NCBI GenBank assembly: GCA_025529335.1
Contig: JAMYHX010000660.1
Location: 1 to 18,753, forward strand
DNA length: 18,753 nucleotides
Reading direction: 5' to 3'
Origin: Rhizopus sp. PT2906
Lineage: Eukaryota > Mucoromycota > Mucoromycetes > Mucorales > Rhizopodaceae
A program made the position numbers and the translations under genes. Below are positions 1 to 7,667 of this stretch, one piece after another. The first letter of the stretch is position 1, and every line of letters starts with the position of its first letter. The notes under the pieces are model-generated. The model was not told the DNA's origin and did no database searches. It saw only the letters and a program-made list of their open reading frames with translations.

Positions 1-55
1 GAACTTGCCCGGGCAATTTCAGTATAAAATACTACGTGCCCACTTGGGTTTAATA
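1..55 (+). repeat. Dispersed ~50-bp repeat, copy A
   Basis: This stretch matches positions 17531-17585 read on the opposite strand. Both copies share GAACT, GCCCGG, GTAT, AAAATACTAC, TGCCC and CTTGGG in the same order and spacing, about 40 of 50 positions by eye. Copy A holds a perfect 12-bp palindrome, TTGCCCGGGCAA, at 5-16. A weaker echo (GCCCGGCTCGGGTT) lies near 192-205. The repeat sits upstream of the Fanzor remnant, but no target duplication or partner shows that it is that element's end. It could be an element terminus or part of a longer repeat cut by the window edge. Confidence 0.6.
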
Positions 56-1401
56 AAAAAGATTGTTTAACCGTATAACTATCTATACACTGTAAGGCTA
101 TTAAATATACTTTTTTTTTTGTGTCTTTTCGTGTAAAAAATGCACGTCTACAGGAAAGGCGCGCCATATCTATCAACAATAGTCATTAATGGGCCCGGCT
201 CGGGTTGTATATATATACATTTATATAATTAAATACAGGTTCAATGTATCTGCTTCTTTCTTCTGTTTCATCCAAAAGATCTCAAAATAAATATTTATCT
301 AGTTTGTGTGCAAATGGAGAAGAAAGCGATAGTGGGATACACTCTAACCAGAAAGGATCTATTAAGAAGAAAAAGGTAAATGAACTACCAGTACATTCTG
401 ACCACAAAATCGATGGTGTCATAGACAATACAGCCTCTATCACACAAACAACGGCTGGTCAAGAAGACTCTGATGATGGCTTCCAACCAGCCCTTACTCT
501 TAGAAAAAGAAAAAGTATGCCTTATTGCAATAAAATTTCAATATGTAACAAATCTAACATAAGTCAAAGAAAACGTTCAAGCGGCCCAGCCCCAGATAAA
601 GAAGTATAAGGGAAAAGAAAAGGCCATAGATGCCCCATTTCTGCCTGGAATCAGGCCGGTGACTACCAGAGACGAACTTGCAATAATAGGCAAAAAAGTT
701 GTGGTGATAAAAATAACTATAAATAATATATGGAAATAAGACCCAAAAATCTGAAGAGATATATTTCCCTGACTCTTGGTTTGATTTTCGTGTGAATGAG
801 AAGGGTAACCTGTATTTTAGGAACCTATTCGTAACAAGAATCCGAGGCTTCTTTCCTCAAAACAAGGACGTCTTTCCTGGCAGCTCTACAAAATCTCAGC
901 TGTATGCTACGTACATACGAATAATGCTGCAACAAAAACATATTTCGAAACGATTAGACGATGCAGTCAAGACTAAAGTGCTTGAACATACAGACGAGAT
1001 GTTCACAAGTGAACAAGCCAGCTTAAAACAACGTGCAAGTGAGCTATTAGAAAAACCACATGTGCTACCATTTCGAAAGTTGAAATTCTCAACCAAAGTT
1101 TATTACGATCAAAATGACGAAACATTAGTAAGAAACTTGAAAAAGAAATTTGGTCTTGATGCCATCCTGGTGTTAGGGAATTGGTCCGCCCTAAATGCAA
1201 AATTCCACGAACCAACAAGAAATAAGGGTCTAATTCACATGCTGAAGAAGAATGGGCTTACAGTACATCTTATTGATGAATTTAAAACATCCTTAAAGTG
1301 CCCAAATTGTGAAGACGATTTAGAAACATTCAAGACGGCCATCAATCCTCGCCCTTACAGAAGAGCTGATATGCCAACGTTAAGTGTCACGGGTTATTAA
1401 G

Positions 1402-1463
1402 GTATATGATAGTAGTAATTGTAACAATAGAATTTTTAATGACAATAGCTACTGAATTATTAG
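1402..1463 (+). other. Intron inside the Fanzor remnant
   Basis: Joining 1401 to 1464 restores an uninterrupted zinc-ribbon reading in which the second Cys pair follows HGLLR. The ends are GT and TAG, and the 62-nt length is like the introns of the sorting nexin gene. Its retention argues that this copy was not made from a processed mRNA, despite the A tract that follows. Confidence 0.75.
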
Positions 1464-1649
1464 GTGTAAAAGCCCCAAATGTTCTCCCAATGAATCTACA
1501 AGAAAATTATGGAACAGAGACCTTGCCGCGGCCTTGAACTTTCGCAAGATTTTGATCAGCTTAAGGGAGACAAGTAAACGCCCAGAGATCTTTACGCGAA
1601 AACAAGTACCAAAGCCAGTATCAAAAAAAAAAAACTAAAAATCCTTCCG

Positions 1650-1667
1650 CCAAAGTTATCGCTTTGG
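1650..1667 (+). other. Small hairpin at the 3' end of the Fanzor remnant
   Basis: Perfect 6-bp stem CCAAAG/CTTTGG with a 6-nt loop TTATCG. It lies just past the last conserved Fanzor motif. The same bases can be read as coding (PPKLSLWSFNAG frame), so it may be a chance structure. In TnpB/Fanzor systems the guide RNA derives from the 3' end of the element, which is the only reason to mention it. Confidence 0.3.
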
Positions 1668-1701
1668 TCCTTTAATGCAGGTAAACTTGATCCAACGAAG
1701 G

Positions 1702-1744
<43 letters not shown>
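1702..1744 (+). repeat. A43 homopolymer
   Basis: Forty-three consecutive A. In the terminal Fanzor frame it encodes about 13 lysines after DPTKE, followed by a stop near 1757-1759. It is either an expanded Lys-codon run or a simple-sequence tract. Downstream sequence to about 2490 shows no gene I can recognise. Confidence 0.9.
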
Positions 1745-1746
<2 letters not shown>

Positions 1747-1759
1747 TTGATTTTTACTA

Positions 1760-3216
1760 AATTTTTGTATAGTGCAAACACTAGTATGCAGTAGTACATG
1801 AACACAATAAACTTGCTCATGACCGCAGTCTCTTGTTTTTGTAAAAAGTATCACAAATTTCCAAATGCGTAGAGATGTCCGCGTTCTATTTTTGTTTACA
1901 AAATGAAAGTCGCATGGTACCAAGTGTATACCTTGTTCAATAGTTCAGAATGTTCTAAATATGCTTTGTTTGGTTCACAATTGTAAAAGTGCAATTATCT
2001 TCTTAATTCTCCCAATGATGTTCTTTTTCCCAAGCCTAGCTTTTGAGATACAACTCAAAGTGCGCTTCGAGATAAAATTATTTAAAACTACATGTCTTAT
2101 CTACTGCTTTAATAGAGTTTCTAATGTACTAAATAAGGTACTGTAGTTAAAACTAACAAAACAATTGGCTTTTATGCATCGAAACAGTCAACACTATTTA
2201 TGCAAGGGCCCTTAAATCAATAATACTCAATTGAATAAAACACTTCTTTTATTGTTGAAAGATGTAAAACCATTGTCTATTCTTCATGAGCCAATTGTTA
2301 TGTACACCATACAAATAACGCGTTTGTGCATAGTCTCTGAAAATTATTTAATAGCTTGTATATTTACCAATAATTGCCTGACATATGGAGGACAAGTTTC
2401 TCTGAAAGGTCAAGTGGCGATTCCTTCTACTCACCATGAAGGGCACTCTCGAGCATGCTTTATTTTATGCATCTGGTGTCTTTGATGTGTTTGATATAAG
2501 ATTATAATGTTTTATAATCTTACAGTAGAGTATACATTCTAAATTCCTTTGTCGCATTGGATAAGAATAACCACATTGGCAATATGAATTGCAAAAGGAA
2601 TACATATATTAAAGACAGTTGGTAGGAGAACATTGAGAATAATATTACAGCTGAAAGAACAGAACCAATGCAAAACCCCAAGTCTTCTTTGTCAAGAAAC
2701 GCATCAAGTTTGAAACATCAAAGAATATACGAATGTTAAGATCAAGCAGGTCTATAAAAGATAAACTATACAATGCATCAAAAGCATTCATCTACGAACA
2801 GTAAGTATTTATACACAGATAACATGAAAGTTTAGAAATGTCGATAAATCTTGCGTTGCTATTTTACTACCTTGGTCTCTCGAATTCATACATTGCTGAC
2901 TTGCTCTGATGGTACTTTTGGAAAGACCAAGATGTATACTCAATAAACCATTGCTTGATTGAAAGGTATGCTTTGTCCCAATCACTGTTGCCTCCGTTCC
3001 AGGTTTCGATGAGGTGATAGTAAAGACTCTTTTACAAAGTATTATTTCTTCAAACCACAACTATCTCGTTTTAGATTAAAACCTGTATCTAACTCGAATT
3101 CATGCTCAGGAACATTTTTTTAATTTCTGGAAGGGGCATGAATAAATTGATGATAAATTCTCGTGCTACATTTCACGTCATCCGATCAGAAAAAAAGAGA
3201 AAAACAGAGTAAAGGG
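1760..3216. other. Gene-free stretch, no recognised coding content
   Basis: Open frames here (for example 2231-2485 + and 2809-3060 -) have no family resemblance I can defend. The minus-strand frame contains GLSKSTIRAS, which resembles the helix-turn-helix of Tc1-type transposases, but nothing else of a transposase is present. A perfect hairpin lies at 2497-2522. TATAAAAG occurs near 2753, about 560 bp upstream of MVP1, too far to assign to it. Confidence 0.5.
2497..2522. repeat. Perfect 11-bp inverted repeat
   Basis: TAAGATTATAA, a 4-nt spacer (TGTT), then TTATAATCTTA. The arms are perfect but AT-only apart from one G/C. It may be a bidirectional 3'-end structure or a chance palindrome. Confidence 0.6.
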
Positions 3217-3299
3217 CTTTTCCTTACTTCTCTTTTCCCTTTTTCTTTCTTTTTCTCTATTTTTTACCCCCCTTTTTGTGCGTGTGTGTGTGTACGTGT
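3217..3299 (+). promoter_or_regulatory. CT-rich tract and GT repeat upstream of MVP1
   Basis: A pyrimidine tract (3217-3277, mostly C and T) is followed by a short GT microsatellite (3278-3298), 20 nt before the start codon. CT-rich tracts just upstream of the start are common in fungal promoters and leaders. No clear TATA box is seen within 150 bp. The A run before ATG (AAAAAATG) is a favourable start context. Confidence 0.5.
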
Positions 3300-3319
3300 T
3301 GTATTTACATATTTAAAAA

Positions 3320-5592
3320 ATGTCTGAGGATTCATTAAGCGCCATTCTTCAACCAACGGATTCATTCTTTATACCAACCGAGCCAAGATCTATTTCATTT
3401 GCAGTTGAAGAAGAGGACCCGTGGAGTACAACTAGTTTTGACCCTGTTGATGACATACGTCAACCTTTGACTTCAAGTACAACCATGGAACTAACAGAAG
3501 ATATTACAGCTGCTAATGTATTAGGTAAAAACTATATCATGACATAAAGGAAAAAGACGTTATTAAAGAATTATGTAGTCGGAGTCGATTTACCAGAAAT
3601 ATTTGACACAGCCTATATTCGAGCAGGACCTATCGGTGACCGAGTGAGTATTGAATCATTAGAGACAATTATTGGATTAGGAGGACTTGGACCACGAACC
3701 TATGAGCAAGTAGGTAAACATTGCAATTTTGGTTGTTATTCTGCAATCGTATGTGAAGCGAAAGAAAGATATTAAATGATATTATTTAAAAAAGATTGCT
3801 GCTATTGTCATCCCTGCCGGCGCCATGTACGTCACAAGAAATGAGTTTAATACAGCCTTGGCATTATTAGCATGTGCTCAAAAAAACATGGGTAAGATAA
3901 GGATGAGAAATAGAGTGACGTTTAGATGAAAGACTCATATGAAAAATAGATGTTTCGCTAATGAATATCTATCAACACAGAAATGGTAAGTTATGATTGA
4001 CGTAAAGAAGGTAAAAGTGGTTGTTTATATTATATGTAGACTTGCCTATTCCTTTACTGCCCAATTTGGAGTTAGTTTCTCTTAAACCAAATAAATCCAA
4101 GCAATCCAGTTTTGAAGACGATCCATGGCGTCTATCCACAAGCCCACCTACATCCAATATATTTCCAGTCTATGAAGATAACAAGGTCAAGCAGACAAAT
4201 GGACAGACAAAGAAGGTCATTGAAGAAACCTCCAAGGATAATAAACCTATTGTCACACACGACTGGTTCTCGGATCTTGATCAAATTACGGTTACTATAG
4301 CAGAGAAAGAAGGATTCATTTTTCCACATATCAACTATTGGGTACAGAGTCATAATCGACAATCGTCTGTAAGAAGAAGATATAGTGACTTTTACTGGTT
4401 TTGGGAAACTTTAATGAAAAGATATCCCTTTAGAGTAATTCCGTCTTTACCACCTAAAAAGTTTTCAGGAAGTAAGTTCATGCTTCTGAAATGCATATGT
4501 ACATATTGACTCTGTCTTTAGAAGATGACGCGTTTTTAGAGAAGCGTTGTCAAGGCCTATCCCGATTTATTAATTGTGTAGTAAGACACCCTGTATTAAA
4601 AAAGGATGAAGTAGTATCCATCTTTTTGACCGAAGAAACAGTAAGGCGTAGATTTTGTATAAACATCAAACAACTAATGTCTTTAAAGGAATTCGCAGCA
4701 TGGAGAAAAGGCGCTCATGTACCATCTAGTGAAGAAGAGTTTATAAGAACGAACCCAAATACAGAAGAACTTGATCCTTATATACCACAAGACCTCGACG
4801 CTCGTATCGAAGCTGTCAGGAAAAGATTACCTAAATCGATTGAATACTATGAACGTCTTTGTTGTACGATGGAGCGTATGATACAACTAAAAGAAGCAAG
4901 AATTCAAGAGCTAAAGCAATACCATACAACGTTAAAGTAAATAGGACTTAACGACTATTTTATCAACATACTAAGTATCTTCCATAGAGAGCTTGGTGTT
5001 GTAGAGCAAACGTGCTTTGTACCTAATTGTCAAGCGTGCCCTCACGTCGTACGTGGCTACGAGTCCGTAGGCAACTATATGGATGAAGAAAGCGTCATCA
5101 TTCAGACTGAGTTAGAGAATTCGAATGTACTTGAAAGTCTCAAGCGACATAAAGATATTCTCGAAAGCTTTCTTGAGATGTTGGAGAGAAAATCAAGATT
5201 GGATATTAACCAATTAGACTCTTTAAAAAAGAAAATCACTATGAACACTGCAAAAGTCAACCAGCATCGTGGTGTTCCTGGACTGGAGTCTGAAGTAGAA
5301 AGATTAGATGCAACTATTCAAAGTGTAAGAAAAGTGTGGATATAAATAGTAAGATCACTAAATTTCATTTTAGGACACCGAACGCATGAAGTACCAGCAA
5401 AGAAAGGATATTCATATTCGCTATTGTGTAGCAACTGAGTTGAGCTATCTACATAAGCAACAGGCATTTGTCTCTCTATTTTACCAAAACTATGTACATG
5501 AACAGCTTCAGTTTAATCGCAAGACAATAGATAACTGGAAAGCACTTGAAGCCCTTTTATGTAACTTACCTAAACCAGAAGATCTTTTATAA
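3320..5592 (+). CDS. MVP1: Mvp1/SNX8-type sorting nexin (PX-BAR), nine exons
   Basis: Exons: 3320-3524, 3579-3709, 3795-3891, 3950-3985, 4040-4471, 4522-4640, 4689-4936, 4988-5324, 5374-5592. All junctions are GT..AG and the total is 1824 nt, 607 residues. The N-terminal part (about 1-157) is acidic, then carries the conserved SNX8-type segment ending VSLMNIYQHRNDLPIP. The PX domain (about 238-340) shows RRRYSDF (268-274) and PSLPPKK (291-297), the PtdIns3P-contact region. The rest (341-607) is helical and BAR-like, with CFVPNCQACPHVVRGYESVG typical of Mvp1. The family coats endosomal tubules and recycles membrane cargo from endosomes, and acts on vacuolar sorting with the dynamin Vps1. Exon 4 is only 36 nt, and intron 6 (4641-4688, 48 nt) has no stop and keeps frame, so its retention would add 16 residues. 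The stop overlaps AATAAA (5591-5596), and another AATAAA lies at 5644-5649. The gene appears intact. Confidence 0.92.
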
Positions 5593-5643
5593 TAAAATAT
5601 AAAAAGCAAGATACCCATCTAGTTGTTGCTCATTTGAATAAGA

Positions 5644-5649
5644 AATAAA
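5644..5649 (+). terminator. Candidate polyadenylation signal for MVP1
   Basis: AATAAA about 50 nt after the stop codon. A second AATAAA overlaps the stop itself (5591-5596). On the other strand AATAAA occurs at 5668-5663 and could serve the convergent zinc-finger gene, so the two 3' ends may overlap in this 264-bp gap. Confidence 0.4.
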
Positions 5650-5798
5650 ATAACAAGGACGTTTTATTACTAATATACACACAGCATTAAACAAAAGAAA
5701 GAAGGAAGGGTGGATAATACGATACAATAATGACGATAAATAATACAAGAAAGAAAACAATATCTATATAATATGCATATACTTGCGTAGAGTGATAA

Positions 5799-5845
5799 TG
5801 TATATATATAACATGTAAATACATATATATATATATGTATATATA
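5799..5845. repeat. AT microsatellite between convergent genes
   Basis: Two short (TA)n runs (5801-5810 and 5823-5845) separated by ACATG-like bases. They lie in the shared 3' region of MVP1 and the zinc-finger gene. Confidence 0.8.
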
Positions 5846-5856
5846 GAAGGAATGAA

Positions 5857-6615
5857 TTATACACGGGAATGAAGTGAGTGCTTCTTTTGTTTCTTTATCA
5901 TGTCCAACTGTTCTTGTTGCTGTTGTCGCAGCTTGGCATAATAGCAAGGCGGTGGTATCTGGTAATTCTTTTTATCTTTTTTTAAATGACGGTTGAGAGC
6001 ATCTTGCCTGGCGAATGATTTATTGCAGTATTGGCATGAAAAGGGCCTCAGGCCCAAATGTAACTTGGCGTGTCTATTTCTATCGTGTTGCCTTGCAAAT
6101 GTTTTAAAGCATATACTACATTCAAATGGCTTTTCGTCCGTATGTGTTCGTTTATGTGATTTTAGATTATAAGTACGTGTAAATGTCTTGGTACAGCCTT
6201 CAAAGTCGCATTGATAGATGGCAGGACTCTTTGCTGATGTTTTGTTGAATGCCTTCTTGTGAGGTGAAACTGGTTGCTTTGGCTCTTTGATCTCTTCATG
6301 TACAGTGGATGATGTGAATAAATCATAAAATGATTGTTGCTGCTGCGGTTGATAAAAGAAACTGTCTAATTGAACTGAAAGAGGGGATTCACTATTACTG
6401 CAAATACTATCTGTCGTGCTGCTTGTCGTGCTAATGCTCGAAGAAGGCACCACAGGAGATGGGATAAGTAATCCCTGATCATAGACAGGAAGCATTGGAT
6501 ATGAGTTTTGTACTGTAGAATAGTATAATTCCTCAGGATAGCACGACATGGTCTGCTGTTCCATTTGAGAATAACAATTCAGCTGAGGGAAGAGAGTATA
6601 AGCAGTGGATTCCAT
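5857..6615 (-). CDS. Crz1-like C2H2 zinc-finger transcription factor, 252 aa
   Basis: Single exon, intact. Residues 1-130 are Ser/Thr/Tyr/Gln-rich and probably disordered, with a Ser/Thr cluster (58-80) and a Q run (89-94). Finger 1: C136, C141, H154, H158. Finger 2: C166, C169, H182, H186, with FARQHDRNRH. Finger 3: C194, C197 and H210, with FARQDALNRH but no second His in the usual place; C224 could be the fourth ligand. The TYNLKSH / ARQHDR.RH / FAR.DAL.RH series matches calcineurin-regulated Crz1/CrzA factors, whose last finger is also atypical. At 252 residues it is much shorter than usual Crz1 proteins, and I see no clear PxIxIT calcineurin dock, so calcium control is not shown. The protein should be nuclear and DNA-binding. 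The C-terminus is basic (KKQKKH). The start is the first ATG, with no upstream extension. Confidence 0.85.
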   Translation of the reverse strand: MESTAYTLFPQLNCYSQMEQQTMSCYPEELYYSTVQNSYPMLPVYDQGLLIPSPVVPSSSISTTSSTTDSICSNSESPLSVQLDSFFYQPQQQQSFYDLFTSSTVHEEIKEPKQPVSPHKKAFNKTSAKSPAIYQCDFEGCTKTFTRTYNLKSHKRTHTDEKPFECSICFKTFARQHDRNRHAKLHLGLRPFSCQYCNKSFARQDALNRHLKKDKKNYQIPPPCYYAKLRQQQQEQLDMIKKQKKHSLHSRV

Positions 6616-6704
6616 ATCAGATCAATAACTGAAGAAGAAGGTAAAGAGAAGGAAAAAAAGGGAAGAAATCAAAAACTCAAACTTTAATATAAAAAAAAGG
6701 AGTT

Positions 6705-6722
6705 CTTGTCATACTTGACAAG
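6705..6722. promoter_or_regulatory. Palindrome in the zinc-finger gene promoter region
   Basis: CTTGTCA, a 4-nt spacer (TACT), then TGACAAG: a perfect 7-bp dyad about 90-107 bp upstream of the zinc-finger start codon. TGACA cores are bound by TALE homeodomain factors, but that link is speculative. An AT-rich tract (6681-6698) lies between the dyad and the gene. Confidence 0.35.
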
Positions 6723-7358
6723 GCTGATTCACATGAAGCAGGCATCTTTTAAACAGTTACAACAAGCGCGCACCTAAAGATTGTGTGATACATGACTCAA
6801 TCTCTCACCCGATCCACATTTGTTTGAATTACCAAAATAAGATGGCCGACAGCAGTCCTCTGTATTTGGAAATCAAAAAAAGGTTTGCCTTAACACTTTC
6901 CCCAAAAAGAAAAATTTGGCCATGTCAACTCCCTTCTCTTCCCCTTTCTGTAGTACCTTATATATATACACGCATATTCCCATACGACTATATATACATG
7001 TTCTTTCCTTTTGTATCCACAACAAGAACCTTTTTCTTAAAGATAGAGATGTTGATTCATAAATAGGAATGGTGGGGGCAGATGAGTAAACTTTAATAAT
7101 ATAAATTCTGTTACACAACTGCTTATCATCAAAAAAATTAATACTGAATTGAAGTTTGTTGTAAATGCAAAAGCGTATGTTTATGTTCATTTCGTTTATA
7201 TAATCAAAAACAAAAGAAGAAGAGATAATTAACAGAATGCACAAAGAGTATCTTAAAAAGAAAGAAATGATGACCGTTCATCTTTTTTTTCTCTTATTGC
7301 CATTGTTTAACTATGTAGTTAAAAAAGAAAAAAAAAAAAAAAAAGAATTTCGGTTACC
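6723..7358. other. Intergenic stretch, no supported gene
   Basis: Open frames on both strands (6785-7066 +, 6873-7244 -) are low-complexity, phenylalanine/isoleucine-rich and unlike any family I know. Contains TA-rich runs (6958-6998) and an A-rich tract (7321-7344). Confidence 0.5.
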
Positions 7359-7667
7359 ATGGATACAGAGCCAGAATTTTATCCGACATTAGCTTGCATT
7401 TACACACGCACACATGCAATTATTTCCGCAATGACGGTAAGGACGGATTTGAAACTCCTTTTTATGAGCGTACAGTTAACATGGCTAATGTGTATCTGCC
7501 TGTTTCTCATTTCATCCACATGTCTAAAGATATTTGGACTTTTGTTCCTTCTTTTTTGCTTTATGAGGTTGTATGTGCTGACAATTACGTTTCAATCCCT
7601 TAAATACTTCACTAGATCAAGGGACGATGATAGTAAGTGGCACTGTACTTTTAAGTGCTTGTCATAA
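7359..7667 (+). other. Weak ORF pair, possible small or decayed gene
   Basis: ATG at 7359 opens a 102-codon frame whose second half is very hydrophobic. An overlapping frame (7394-7603) encodes a better-balanced stretch with PFYERTVNMANVYLPVSHF and DIWTFVPSFLLYEVV, which looks more protein-like. The N-terminus of the first frame plus the body of the second could be one gene with a single-base frameshift near 7435. I do not recognise either and no intron fits. It could equally be chance. Confidence 0.25.

Larger units (their letters stand above)
244..1759 (+). pseudogene. Degraded Fanzor (eukaryotic TnpB-like) nuclease gene with one spliceosomal intron
   Basis: Fanzors are eukaryotic relatives of transposon TnpB, and some are RNA-guided DNA endonucleases. 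Bao and Jurka described a shared C-terminal pattern: TS-x-x, a C4 zinc finger, then RD. It is visible here as IDEFKTS (1272-1292), CPNC (1300-1311), then, after an intron at 1402-1463 (62 nt, GTATAT..TTAG, with CTGAAT as possible branch site), RCKSPKC and LWNRDLAAALN, the RuvC-III motif. The helical stretch and FRKLKFS...KKFG...LGNW before it also suit the family. The N-terminal part (244-609) is basic and Ser/Lys-rich (RKRKS, QRKR), like a nuclear localisation region. The frame breaks near 600, near 730, at 1382-1383 (one base lost, so the frame stops at 1398-1400 before the second zinc knuckle) and in the A run at 1623-1634. No DPG-type RuvC-I aspartate is readable after KKVVVI (near 690-710). 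Inferred inactive. The terminal frame runs into a poly-Lys tract encoded by the A run. Confidence 0.8.

Noticed and set aside
896..1218. Two minus-strand open frames inside the Fanzor region
   Set aside because: They are antisense to a strand with clear family motifs and have no family resemblance of their own.
1702..1744. A43 as a retrotransposed poly(A) tail of the Fanzor
   Set aside because: The upstream gene keeps its intron, and the A run is in frame as a Lys tract, so a processed copy is unlikely.
1672..1923. Minus-strand open frame containing a poly-Phe run
   Set aside because: The run is only the A43 tract read in reverse; the remainder has no protein character.
2809..3060. Minus-strand frame with a Tc1-like GLSKSTIR segment
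   Set aside because: Only about ten residues fit; no DDE domain or terminal repeats are present.
3892..4039. Single 148-nt intron in place of the micro-exon model of MVP1
   Set aside because: It also keeps frame, but the 36-nt exon has good splice sites on both sides and supplies residues expected in the family.
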